From the NCBI RefSeq assembly GCF_026278245.1, contig NZ_CP111079.1:3734501-3798500 (forward strand): 64,000 nucleotides of DNA. The letters run 5' to 3'. A model generated the notes under the pieces. That model ran no database searches and was not told the DNA's origin. It worked only from the letters and a program-made list of their open reading frames with translations. Below are positions 52,335 through 60,072 of the stretch, piece by piece. Within the stretch, counting starts at the first letter, position 1. Each line of letters begins with the position of its first letter. Origin of the DNA: Pontibacter kalidii. Lineage in GTDB: Bacteria > Bacteroidota > Bacteroidia > Cytophagales > Hymenobacteraceae. The translations under genes were made by a program, and so were the position numbers.

Positions 52335-52507
52335 GAAGTTAAAGAGTTGGGGAGTTAGAGAGTTAAAGAGTTTAGGAGTTAATGAAGTATAAGCCTTTGT
52401 TTCTCCTTACCAGTAAATGAATATCGGAGCTGCTGCAAAATATGAACATCATATTAAACAATCCTAACTCCTCCACTTTCTAACTCCCAAACTCTCAAAC
52501 TCCTAAA
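52335..52507. repeat. Second locus with inverted GAGTTA-type tandem arms
   Basis: The left arm (52335-52380) repeats AGAGTTGGGGAGTTAGAGAG-type units. The right arm (52462-52507) is the complement type (CTAACTCCCAAACTCTC). The 80-bp core differs from that at 25380-25586. The right arm overlaps the last codons of the CvpA gene. Confidence 0.65.
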
Positions 52508-53021
52508 AGTGTTGCCTGAGCGAGGTAATGAGCGCCTTGATGAACGGGAGTACGTAGCTCAGGATGTCGAGCGCGTAAGGCGTTGTCTTGAGCACCACCG
52601 GGTATACCATGGAGGCATCGGCCGTGTCCTGAGACACACTGATACCGGCCATCTCCGACACGTATAACAGCAGGCTCAGGGCCAGGCACCATTTCAGGGC
52701 GCCCAGTATGCTCCCCAGCATATTATCGAAGAGGCCAAAGGGGGTGAAGTCGATCACTTTCTTGAGCAGCAGGCCACCCAGGTGGATGAGCAGGATGATG
52801 CCTACGAACACTATCAAGAAGGTAACGTAGGGCAACAGCCCGTGCGCATCGCCAATAAAGCCGGCCATCAGGGGCAGGGCCGTGTCCAGCAGTTTCAGGC
52901 CTCCAAGTATGGCCAGCACCAGCGCCACCAACGACACCAACTCCAGCAGCAGTCCTCTCCGGAAGCCCATAAAGGCACCATAGACAATCGGAATGGCCAG
53001 GAAAAAATCAAACGTACTCAT
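52503..53021 (-). CDS. CvpA-family membrane protein
   Basis: This 172-residue protein has four membrane segments: FDFFLAIPIVYGAFMGF near the N terminus, LLLELVSLVALVLAILGGL, YVTFLIVFVGIILLIHLGGLL, and ALKWCLALSLLLYVSEMA. CvpA-type proteins relate to colicin V production and, more broadly, to membrane stress; function here is unknown. The stop overlaps the inverted-repeat locus. Confidence 0.85.
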   Translation of the reverse strand: MSTFDFFLAIPIVYGAFMGFRRGLLLELVSLVALVLAILGGLKLLDTALPLMAGFIGDAHGLLPYVTFLIVFVGIILLIHLGGLLLKKVIDFTPFGLFDNMLGSILGALKWCLALSLLLYVSEMAGISVSQDTADASMVYPVVLKTTPYALDILSYVLPFIKALITSLRQHF

Positions 53022-53090
53022 ATCATCATAAAGGGTGGAAGCAGCCGGAAATCATACTTCTCAAGTATAGCACGGCCATACTTTACATGT

Positions 53091-53140
53091 AATTTGCAGC
53101 TGTTGCCGCCGTGCAAAACCAGCGGCAACAGCTGCAAATT
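53091..53140. terminator. Long perfect hairpin between YqeY and CvpA genes
   Basis: A 19-bp perfect stem (53091-53109 with 53122-53140) closes a 12-nt loop. The stem includes GCAGCTGTTGCCGC. It starts seven bases beyond the YqeY stop on the minus strand. Confidence 0.8.
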
Positions 53141-53146
53141 TATACT

Positions 53147-53608
53147 TTAAAAATCAGTATTGCTCAACAACTCGCCTACGGTTTGTGAAATAGCGCGCCC
53201 GTCGGCCTGGCCTGCCAGCTCTTTGGTGGCCACGCCCATCACCTTGCCCATGTCTGATGGCCCGGTAGCACCCACACGCTGGATGATCTCCACCAGACGG
53301 GTGCGCAGGTCGCCCTCGTCCAGCTGCTTGGGCAGGTAATCTTCAATCACGGCCAGCTCCGCCAACTCAACCTGCTCCAGGTCGGCGCGGCCCTGCTGGG
53401 CATACAGCTCCGCCGACTCGCGGCGCTGCTTGGCAGCTTTGGTCAGGAGTTTCATTTCAGTGTCCGGCGTGATGCCCTCGGTGCCGCCCTTCTCGGTCTC
53501 GGCCAGCATAATCTGGGATTTTATACTTCTGAGCGCCTGCAGACGGGCTTTATCCTTGGCCAACATCGCTTGTTTGATATCGGCATCGATGCGTTGTTTT
53601 AGAGTCAT
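53147..53608 (-). CDS. GatB/YqeY-domain protein
   Basis: This 153-residue all-helical protein matches the stand-alone YqeY family (LKQRIDADIKQAMLAKDKARLQ; ALRSIKSQIMLAE; SDMGKVMGVATKELAGQADGR; SQTVGELL). It is homologous to the tRNA-interacting tail domain of GatB, so a tRNA-related role is suspected but unproven. Confidence 0.93.
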   Translation of the reverse strand: MTLKQRIDADIKQAMLAKDKARLQALRSIKSQIMLAETEKGGTEGITPDTEMKLLTKAAKQRRESAELYAQQGRADLEQVELAELAVIEDYLPKQLDEGDLRTRLVEIIQRVGATGPSDMGKVMGVATKELAGQADGRAISQTVGELLSNTDF

Positions 53609-53782
53609 AGTTTTCTGGTTTTATACTTTTATCTGGTTGAGGTGCTATTGCTTACGTGGCCTGCGCCCTTTTATATGCATGTATGGCTGGTGCAAGAGGC
53701 TGTCATCTTAAACAAAATTCCGTTAATTTAGTCATTCTATTACGTAAGAAGACGACAGGGCTGCGGCCCGCAAATCAGAGCC

Positions 53783-54496
53783 ATGACAAAGCTGAGTGTA
53801 AATATAAACAAAATAGCCACGCTGCGGAACGCCCGCGGCGGCGACAGGCCAAATGTTGTGCAGGCTGCCAGGGACTGCGAGCGCTTCGGCGCACAGGGAA
53901 TCACCGTGCACCCGCGCCCCGACGAGCGCCACATCCGCTACCAGGATGTGTACGACCTGAAAGAAGTGGTGACGACCGAGTTTAACATCGAAGGCAACCC
54001 GACGCCGGAGTTCCTGAAACTGGTAAAAGAGATCAAGCCGGCACAGGCCACCCTGGTACCCGATGCCCCCGATGCAATTACGTCCAACGCCGGCTGGGAC
54101 ACCCTAAAGCACAAAGACTTTCTGACGGACGTGATCCTGGAGCTGAAGGAACTGGGCATCCGCACCTCCATTTTTGTGGATCCGGAGGAACGGATGATAG
54201 AAGGCGCCGCATTGGTGGATACCGACCGGGTGGAACTGTACACCGAGGCCTACGCCAGCGGCTTCCCTAAAGACCGCGAGCAGGCTATTGCGCCATACCT
54301 GGCTGCCGCTAAAAAGGCGCAGGAATTCGGCATCGGCCTGAACGCTGGGCACGACCTGGACCTGGACAATCTGAAATACCTGCACGACACCTTGCCGGGC
54401 TTGCTGGAGGTAAGCATCGGCCACGCTCTTATCTGCGATGCTTTATACTTTGGCCTGGAAAACACGATCCAGCTTTACCTTCGCCAGCTTAAGTAG
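53783..54496 (+). CDS. pdxJ: Pyridoxine 5'-phosphate synthase
   Basis: PdxJ condenses 1-deoxyxylulose-5-phosphate with 3-amino-1-hydroxyacetone 1-phosphate to give pyridoxine phosphate. The 237-residue TIM barrel shows [36 protein letters not shown], the active-site Glu in [15 protein letters not shown] and [11 protein letters not shown]. Its last base is shared with the GTG of mnmH (TAG at 54494-54496), so the two are tightly coupled. Confidence 0.96.
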   Translation: MTKLSVNINKIATLRNARGGDRPNVVQAARDCERFGAQGITVHPRPDERHIRYQDVYDLKEVVTTEFNIEGNPTPEFLKLVKEIKPAQATLVPDAPDAITSNAGWDTLKHKDFLTDVILELKELGIRTSIFVDPEERMIEGAALVDTDRVELYTEAYASGFPKDREQAIAPYLAAAKKAQEFGIGLNAGHDLDLDNLKYLHDTLPGLLEVSIGHALICDALYFGLENTIQLYLRQLK

Positions 54497-55524
54497 TGTT
54501 GCAAAGTATAAACATAGAAGAATTCCTGCGGTTGTCGGAGCGGCTGCCCGTGCTGGATGCCCGCGCTCCCAAGGAGTATGCCGTCGGCCACATGCCGGCT
54601 GCAAAAAGTTTCCCTATTTTCTCGGATGAGGAGCGTGCCAGAGTGGGCACCGCCTACAAGCAGCAGGGCCACGACCCGGCTGTATTAATTGGCCTGGATC
54701 TTTTCGGACCAAAGATGTCGGGCTTTGTGAAGCAGGCAACCAAACTGGCCCCTGAGAAAGAGGTGCTGCTGCATTGCTGGCGCGGCGGCATGCGTAGCGG
54801 GGCCATGGCCTGGCTCCTCGACTTTTCAGGGTTCAACGTATACCTGCTGCAGGGCGGCTATAAAGCTTACCGGCAGTACCTGCACCAGCAGTTCGAGAAA
54901 CCGCGCAAGCTACTTATACTTAGCGGCTTTACCGGCAGCGGGAAAACGGACCTGCTGCCCTACCTGCAACAGCAGCACCAGCAGGTAATCGATCTGGAAG
55001 GACTTGCCAGCCACAAAGGCTCTGCCTTCGGAAGTATAGGCATGGACCCGCAACCTTCAACCGAGCATTTCGAGAATTTGCTGGGAACCGAGTTGCTTAC
55101 ACTTGACAGCGCCAAGCCTGTCTGGCTGGAAGACGAAAGTATAACCATCGGCCGGGCGCAGCTCCCAAAGCCATTCTTCGACCAGATGCAGCAGGCGCCA
55201 GCTATCGTGCTGCATGTGCCGCTGCCGCTGCGGGTGCAGAAACTGGCAGAAGAGTATTGCCAAACCGATAAAACCCTGCTGGAGGCAGCCATCCTGAAAG
55301 TAAAGAAACGCCTGGGCGGGCTGGCCACCAAGGAGGCGCTGGAGGCTATCGAAACCGGCGACATGGAGAAAATGGTAGAGATTGCCCTCACCTACTACGA
55401 CAAAGCCTATGGCTACGAACTGGCCAAAAAGCAGCACGTGCTGCAGTTGGAGCTACAAAGTATAAACCCCGAAGAAAACGCCGCCAAAGTGCTGGCCTTC
55501 GCCAAACAACACCATCTGATTTAA
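54496..55524 (+). CDS. mnmH: tRNA 2-selenouridine synthase
   Basis: MnmH (SelU) replaces sulfur by selenium in mnm5s2U at the tRNA wobble position, using selenophosphate. The 342-residue protein has an N-terminal rhodanese domain with catalytic Cys94 in [13 protein letters not shown]-terminal P-loop domain follows, with GFTGSGKT at 144-151. The start is GTG 54496, or possibly TTG 54499. selD begins five bases after its stop. Confidence 0.93.
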   Translation: MLQSINIEEFLRLSERLPVLDARAPKEYAVGHMPAAKSFPIFSDEERARVGTAYKQQGHDPAVLIGLDLFGPKMSGFVKQATKLAPEKEVLLHCWRGGMRSGAMAWLLDFSGFNVYLLQGGYKAYRQYLHQQFEKPRKLLILSGFTGSGKTDLLPYLQQQHQQVIDLEGLASHKGSAFGSIGMDPQPSTEHFENLLGTELLTLDSAKPVWLEDESITIGRAQLPKPFFDQMQQAPAIVLHVPLPLRVQKLAEEYCQTDKTLLEAAILKVKKRLGGLATKEALEAIETGDMEKMVEIALTYYDKAYGYELAKKQHVLQLELQSINPEENAAKVLAFAKQHHLI

Positions 55525-55529
55525 CTGTT

Positions 55530-56582
55530 ATGGAAGAGATATCTGCCCAAAGTATAAAACTTACCCAGTATAGCCATGGAGCTGGCTGCGGCTGCAAAAT
55601 AGCACCCAAGGTGCTCGACTCTATCCTACACTCCGACATCACCTACCCCGAGGAAAAGCGCCTGCTGGTAGGCAACAGCTCCCGCGACGATGCCGCCGTG
55701 TACGACATCGGAAACGACCGCGCCGTGATCAGCACCACCGACTTTTTTATGCCGATTGTGGATGATGCCTTCGACTTTGGCAGAATTGCCTCCGCTAACG
55801 CCATTTCGGATGTGTACGCCATGGGCGGCACGCCCATGATGGCGATTGCCGTATTGGGCTGGCCTGTGGATAAGCTCGCGCCCGAGGTTGCCAAACTGGT
55901 GATGGAAGGCAGCCGCAGCATTTGCCACGAGGCTGGCATTCCGCTGGCCGGCGGCCATAGCATCGACAGCCCTGAGCCTATTTTCGGGCTGGCCGTAACC
56001 GGCATGCTCGACATCCCGAACCTGAAACGCAACGACACCGCCTCCGCCGGCTGCGAGCTCTACTTAACCAAGCCACTGGGCGTGGGCATACTGACCACTG
56101 CCCAAAAGAAAGCCATCCTTAAGCCGGAGCACGCACAACTGGCACCACAGCAAATGATGCAGCTTAATAAAATCGGTGCGGAACTGGGCCAGCTGCCCCA
56201 GGTAAAAGCCATGACCGACGTAACCGGCTTCGGTTTGCTGGGCCACTTATCTGAGATGTGCGAGGGCAGCAACGTAAGCGCTGAAGTATACTTTGACAAA
56301 GTGCCTGTGATACCGGAGGCATTGGAGTACCTGGCACAGAAAGCGGTGCCTGGCGGTACACACCGCAACTTCGACAGCTATGGCCACAAGATAGCCGGCC
56401 TCACCCCGGACCAGAAACACCTGCTCTGCGACCCCCAAACCAGCGGCGGCCTGTTGGTTGCTGTTGATCCGGCGGGTCGAGAGGACGTTCTGGCCGTATT
56501 CGGGAAGTACGGCCTGCAACTGGAGCCTCTGGGTGTGCTGAAAGAGCGTGGTAACTCGCAGCAACTAATTCAGGTACTATAA
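55530..56582 (+). CDS. selD: Selenide, water dikinase (selenophosphate synthetase)
   Basis: SelD makes selenophosphate from selenide and ATP, the selenium donor for MnmH. The 350-residue protein has the catalytic N-terminal loop GAGCGCK with Cys20, Cys22 and Lys23; cysteine, not selenocysteine, is used. [21 protein letters not shown], the ATP-site [10 protein letters not shown] and [11 protein letters not shown] are present. It is adjacent to mnmH, so selenium here probably serves tRNA. Confidence 0.95.
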   Translation: MEEISAQSIKLTQYSHGAGCGCKIAPKVLDSILHSDITYPEEKRLLVGNSSRDDAAVYDIGNDRAVISTTDFFMPIVDDAFDFGRIASANAISDVYAMGGTPMMAIAVLGWPVDKLAPEVAKLVMEGSRSICHEAGIPLAGGHSIDSPEPIFGLAVTGMLDIPNLKRNDTASAGCELYLTKPLGVGILTTAQKKAILKPEHAQLAPQQMMQLNKIGAELGQLPQVKAMTDVTGFGLLGHLSEMCEGSNVSAEVYFDKVPVIPEALEYLAQKAVPGGTHRNFDSYGHKIAGLTPDQKHLLCDPQTSGGLLVAVDPAGREDVLAVFGKYGLQLEPLGVLKERGNSQQLIQVL

Positions 56583-56604
56583 GCATTGATCATTTATAGA
56601 GCAC

Positions 56605-57375
56605 ATGAAACTACACTATAAGGAAATGGGCCACGGCCAGCCGCTGCTGATTCTGCACGGCTTGTTTGGCACATTGGATAACTGGGCAACCCTGGCCAAG
56701 CGATTGGCAGAACATTATAATGTTTTTCTGGTAGACCTGCGCAACCACGGCCGCTCCCCCCACGACGAGGAGCATAACTACGATGCCATGGCTGATGATG
56801 TACTGCGCCTGGTAGACGAGTTGCAGATTCCCACTCCCGCCATTATGGGACACTCCATGGGCGGCAAGGTGGCGATGAAGTATGCCCTGAAATACCCCAC
56901 CCGCCTTACCAGGCTAATTGTGGTAGACATTGCCCCTAAGGCCTACCCGCCGCACCACGACGAAATCATAGAGGCATTGCAGTCGGTGGACCTAAGCAAG
57001 GCGACCAGCCGCAGCGAAATAGATCAGCAGCTGGCAAAAAGTATAAAAGAAGAGGAGGTGCGCCTGTTCCTGATGAAGAACCTCTACCGCAAGGAGGATA
57101 ACACCTTTGGCTGGCGCATGAACCTGGATGTACTGGAGAAGAACTATGAGCATATCGCCGCTGCCATTACCTCTGACACGCCGTTCAAGAAGCACGCCCT
57201 GTTCATTAAGGGCGGACGCTCCGGCTACATCAAGCAGGAGGATATCTACAGCAACATAGAGCACCTCTTTACCTTGGTAGAAGTAGAGACCATACCAGAG
57301 GCAGGCCATTGGGTACACGCCGAGGCACCTGACCAAGTATACGAACTGGTGACCAGGTTCCTGAGCACTGACTAA
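56605..57375 (+). CDS. Alpha/beta hydrolase (YbfF-like esterase)
   Basis: This 256-residue esterase has ILHGLFGTLDNW, DLRNHGRSPHDEEHNYDAMA, the nucleophile elbow MGHSMGGKVAMKYA (Ser near residue 88) and the C-terminal His in PEAGHWVHAEAPDQV. It resembles E. coli YbfF. It lies 22 bp after selD and may be cotranscribed with it, although a functional link is not apparent. Confidence 0.92.
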   Translation: MKLHYKEMGHGQPLLILHGLFGTLDNWATLAKRLAEHYNVFLVDLRNHGRSPHDEEHNYDAMADDVLRLVDELQIPTPAIMGHSMGGKVAMKYALKYPTRLTRLIVVDIAPKAYPPHHDEIIEALQSVDLSKATSRSEIDQQLAKSIKEEEVRLFLMKNLYRKEDNTFGWRMNLDVLEKNYEHIAAAITSDTPFKKHALFIKGGRSGYIKQEDIYSNIEHLFTLVEVETIPEAGHWVHAEAPDQVYELVTRFLSTD

Positions 57376-57670
57376 AACCGGTGATTAAAGGGGTTAAAAT
57401 GTTGTATAGGTTTCAGTTTATGACGCCTAAACCTGATCTTACTCAAACCCATCACCTACTGTAGCATGGTAGGATGCACCACACTGCAACGCTACAGTTG
57501 CAGTGTAACAGGATGAGTAAATTCTACAGGTCTTTCCTCATCCTGAAAATCCTGATTTAGACAAAATATGAACTGCCACCGCCTCAAAGCTGTGGCAGTT
57601 TTCGTTTATCCATTTGAGGCCTCAACAATCAGCAATTAACAATCAACAATTAAACCCCTACCTTTGCTGC
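57376..57670. other. Spacer with hairpins and simple repeats before the methyltransferase gene
   Basis: No gene is visible in these 295 bp. ACACTGCAAC and GTTGCAGTGT form a perfect 10-bp hairpin at 57481-57506. AACTGCCAC/GTGGCAGTT (57571-57600) plus a T-rich tail looks like a terminator for the esterase transcript. A simple run of AATTAAC-type words follows near 57630-57655. TACCTTTG (57659-57666) sits four bases before the ATG of the next gene. Confidence 0.55.
57659..57666 (+). promoter_or_regulatory. Putative -7 promoter element, leaderless spacing
   Basis: TACCTTTG matches TAnnTTTG and ends four bases before ATG 57671, as in mazG. Confidence 0.5.
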
Positions 57671-58387
57671 ATGAAAAAGACCGGCATTTTGTACCTGATA
57701 CCGACCATACTTGCTGAGGGAACACAAGACCAGGTGATCTCGCCGCAGGTAAAGGAGACGGTGCAGCACCTGACATACTTTGTCGTGGAGAACCTGCGCA
57801 CGGCCCGCCGCTATGTGAAGAGCATTTGCCCGGAACTGGTGATTGAGCAGCTCAACTTTGTGCAGGTGGATAAGGATGCCACCCCGGCGCAGGTACAGGC
57901 CTCTCTGAAACCGCTGCTGGAGCAAGGGATAGATGCCGGCATTATTTCAGAGGCAGGCTGCCCCGGCATCGCTGATCCGGGTGCCGAAGTGGTCAAGTAT
58001 GCGCATCAGAAAAGTATAAAGGTGGTGCCCTTTGCCGGCCCCTCGGCAATACTGCTGAGCCTGATGGGTAGCGGCTTTAACGGGCAGCAGTTCTGTTTCC
58101 ATGGCTATTTGCCCATCGAGAAGCGCGACAGGTTGCAGGCACTGCGCCAGCTGGAAAAGGAGATGCAGCAACGTAACCAGACGCAGATTTTCATGGAAAC
58201 GCCTTACCGTAACAACAAGCTTTTAGAGGATTTGCTCGCCACCCTTCACCCCGACACCAAACTCTGCATTGCCGCCAACATCACCTCCCCGGAGCACGAG
58301 TTTATCCAGACCAAAAGCATCAGCCAGTGGAAGGGAAAGCTGCCGGATATACACAAGCAGCCAGCGGTGTTTTTGATTTATAGGTAG
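57671..58387 (+). CDS. RsmI-like SAM-dependent methyltransferase (tetrapyrrole methylase fold)
   Basis: This 238-residue protein is shorter than canonical RsmI (about 285). It opens GILYLIPTILAEGTQDQVIS. DAGIISEAGCPGIADPGAEVV near residue 95 is the SAM-binding loop, then VVPFAGPSAILLSLMGSGFNG. RsmI methylates 16S rRNA C1402; this shorter paralogue type may have another target. I start at ATG 57671 rather than 19 codons upstream, because the earlier part overlaps the promoter. Confidence 0.8.
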   Translation: MKKTGILYLIPTILAEGTQDQVISPQVKETVQHLTYFVVENLRTARRYVKSICPELVIEQLNFVQVDKDATPAQVQASLKPLLEQGIDAGIISEAGCPGIADPGAEVVKYAHQKSIKVVPFAGPSAILLSLMGSGFNGQQFCFHGYLPIEKRDRLQALRQLEKEMQQRNQTQIFMETPYRNNKLLEDLLATLHPDTKLCIAANITSPEHEFIQTKSISQWKGKLPDIHKQPAVFLIYR

Positions 58388-58394
58388 ACATTGA

Positions 58395-58447
58395 TTACAC
58401 GCAAAAAGCCCCGGCTCATAGTATGAGCCGGGGCTTTTTGCGTGTAA
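58395..58447. terminator. 53-bp near-perfect palindromic terminator
   Basis: Arms of 26 bp (58395-58420 and 58422-58447) are exact reverse complements separated by one base. They include GCAAAAAGCCCCGGCTCATA. It acts for the plus-strand methyltransferase and possibly for the converging susD. Confidence 0.85.
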
Positions 58448-58450
58448 AAG

Positions 58451-58478
58451 AAAAGGCCCCCGGAAACCGAGAGCCTTT
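58451..58478 (-). terminator. Terminator-like hairpin for susD
   Basis: AAAGGC pairs with GCCTTT, with CCGG/CCG inside, directly behind the larger palindrome; the minus-strand tail is T-rich. It is about 75 bp past the susD stop. Confidence 0.55.
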
Positions 58479-58551
58479 GTCCAATGAAGAAGACTACTAC
58501 CTAGTATTCTTATCTATCTACTTTATGATTCATTTGCGCGTTAAGCTTCCA

Positions 58552-60060
58552 CTACTCAACATCCCACCACACGCGGGAAGTGTTTTTATCAGTAGCTGGT
58601 GCTAAACCAGATATACCTCCCTGTAAGTTCGTGTTGTTCAATGTAGCTTCCTCTACAGGGTAATTGTATCTTCTGGCAATGGCACCGTCGTTCAGTGCAT
58701 CCTCAGCAGGATTCAAGGCAGGATAACCTGTTCTTCTCCATTCTGCCCAAGCATCAAAACCTTGCGGATACAATGCCTTCCACTTCTCTTCGCCAATTAC
58801 CTGCAGCATGCCAACGGTAGTAGCGTCTAACAAACGGGCTGCCACATAGGTGCTGATCTCCTCTGGGCGGAAGTCCACTTTAGCACCAGCTTTCTCATCC
58901 CAGGTTGCAAAAGACATCTGAATGCCTTCGGCAAGCATGTCTGCTGCTACCTCATCCGTCCAGCCTCTTGCAGCAGCCTCTGCTCTGTTTAGGTAAGTAT
59001 AAGCAGCAGTCATTACTGGAAGTGGAGCCTCTGCAGCCCAAATGATGGTCGACATCTTGTTTCTGCCAGTACCACTCTCGTCATTATAGCCGTAAGGTAC
59101 ACCTTCTGCCGTTGCTGAAGTGCCATACACTTTAATACGGGCATCGAAAGTTTTATTAGAAGTTGGGTTCAAAGACCCTTCAGCAGTCATTGGATCACCC
59201 TGCAACGCATCCACAAACTCGTCTGCCAGGAAGTAGTCAGCACGTCTGTTACGGTTGAATGGGTTCTGGTAAGCTGTCAGCGACTCATATCTGAACCATG
59301 CTTCTTCCTCTATCTTTTCGATGGCACCGGCTGGATGATTCAATGCTTCGTTGAACACAGCTACAGCGTCAATCGAAGAAGTAGCATCTACCTCAGACAG
59401 CTGCAGGGCAGCCTGCATCAACACAGAGTTGGCAAGCTTCTGCCAGTTGTCAAGGTTCCCATCATACAGGATATCACCAATTGGTGCAACGTCTCCACCC
59501 TCCGCTAACAGGTCGCGGCCTTCCTGCAGGTCTGCGATCAGCTGTGTGTAGATTTGCTCCTGCGTGTCATATGCTGGCGTGAGATTATCCAGTCCTTTAA
59601 AGGCATCTGTAAAAGGTGCGTCACCCCAAGTATCCGTTAGTCTCTTCAACACGATCGCTCTGAAGATCAGCGCCTCACCTAGCTGCAGATTAGGATCACC
59701 TTGCGCAAGTAGTTCAGGTGTGTGCTGTGCTTCATCGCGTGCGATATCGATCACTGCATTCAAGTTAGGCAGGACACGGTTATAGTATGTTGCCCAAGAG
59801 GCAGGCGTCTCAGCATACAGCATTTCGTCTGTATACGTAACCTGAGACTGGTACTGTACATACAATGTCGGGTTCAGAACACCCTGGCGGCCAGTCATTG
59901 TTGCAAAAGACTGAATGGCTCCAGACAATAGCCCCGCAGGATATGGATCATTGGGTCCGTTAGGGTTTTCGTTGATATCCCCAAAGTCCACTGTTTCGCA
60001 GGCAGTAAAGCCCTGTGCAAGCACAAGTCCCAATGCCAAGTATATAAATCTTTTCTTCAT
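58552..60060 (-). CDS. SusD/RagB-family nutrient-binding outer-membrane lipoprotein
   Basis: This 502-residue lipoprotein (signal IYLALGLVLAQGFTAC) is the lid that delivers substrate to the SusC channel. It follows the SusD-like layout with TPR-like helical regions, the start CETVDFGDINENPNGPND and a C-terminal QGFDAWAEWRRTGYPALNPAED motif found in the SusD-like 2 group. Substrate (glycan, peptide or other) is not predictable; no glycosidase lies in the window. It is 12 bp after susC. Confidence 0.95.
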   Translation of the reverse strand: MKKRFIYLALGLVLAQGFTACETVDFGDINENPNGPNDPYPAGLLSGAIQSFATMTGRQGVLNPTLYVQYQSQVTYTDEMLYAETPASWATYYNRVLPNLNAVIDIARDEAQHTPELLAQGDPNLQLGEALIFRAIVLKRLTDTWGDAPFTDAFKGLDNLTPAYDTQEQIYTQLIADLQEGRDLLAEGGDVAPIGDILYDGNLDNWQKLANSVLMQAALQLSEVDATSSIDAVAVFNEALNHPAGAIEKIEEEAWFRYESLTAYQNPFNRNRRADYFLADEFVDALQGDPMTAEGSLNPTSNKTFDARIKVYGTSATAEGVPYGYNDESGTGRNKMSTIIWAAEAPLPVMTAAYTYLNRAEAAARGWTDEVAADMLAEGIQMSFATWDEKAGAKVDFRPEEISTYVAARLLDATTVGMLQVIGEEKWKALYPQGFDAWAEWRRTGYPALNPAEDALNDGAIARRYNYPVEEATLNNTNLQGGISGLAPATDKNTSRVWWDVE

Positions 60061-60072
60061 TATTCGTAATTT

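Larger units (their letters stand above)
908..60044. repeat. Dispersed over-represented 7-mer AAGTATA/TATACTT
   Basis: By eye I counted about 92 copies on the two strands between 908 and 60044, in genes and spacers; two places (21976-21985, 56284-56293) carry the full palindrome AAGTATACTT. Examples are 1094, 4278, 4306, 4321, 5124, 5140, 54504, 54915, 55032, 55137, 55458 and 55550. Random expectation for a 7-mer on both strands of 64 kb is about 8. The count is manual and may be off by a few. Confidence 0.7.

Noticed and set aside
55530..55600. Possible selenocysteine codon in selD
   Set aside because: The catalytic loop uses TGC codons for Cys; no in-frame TGA is present.
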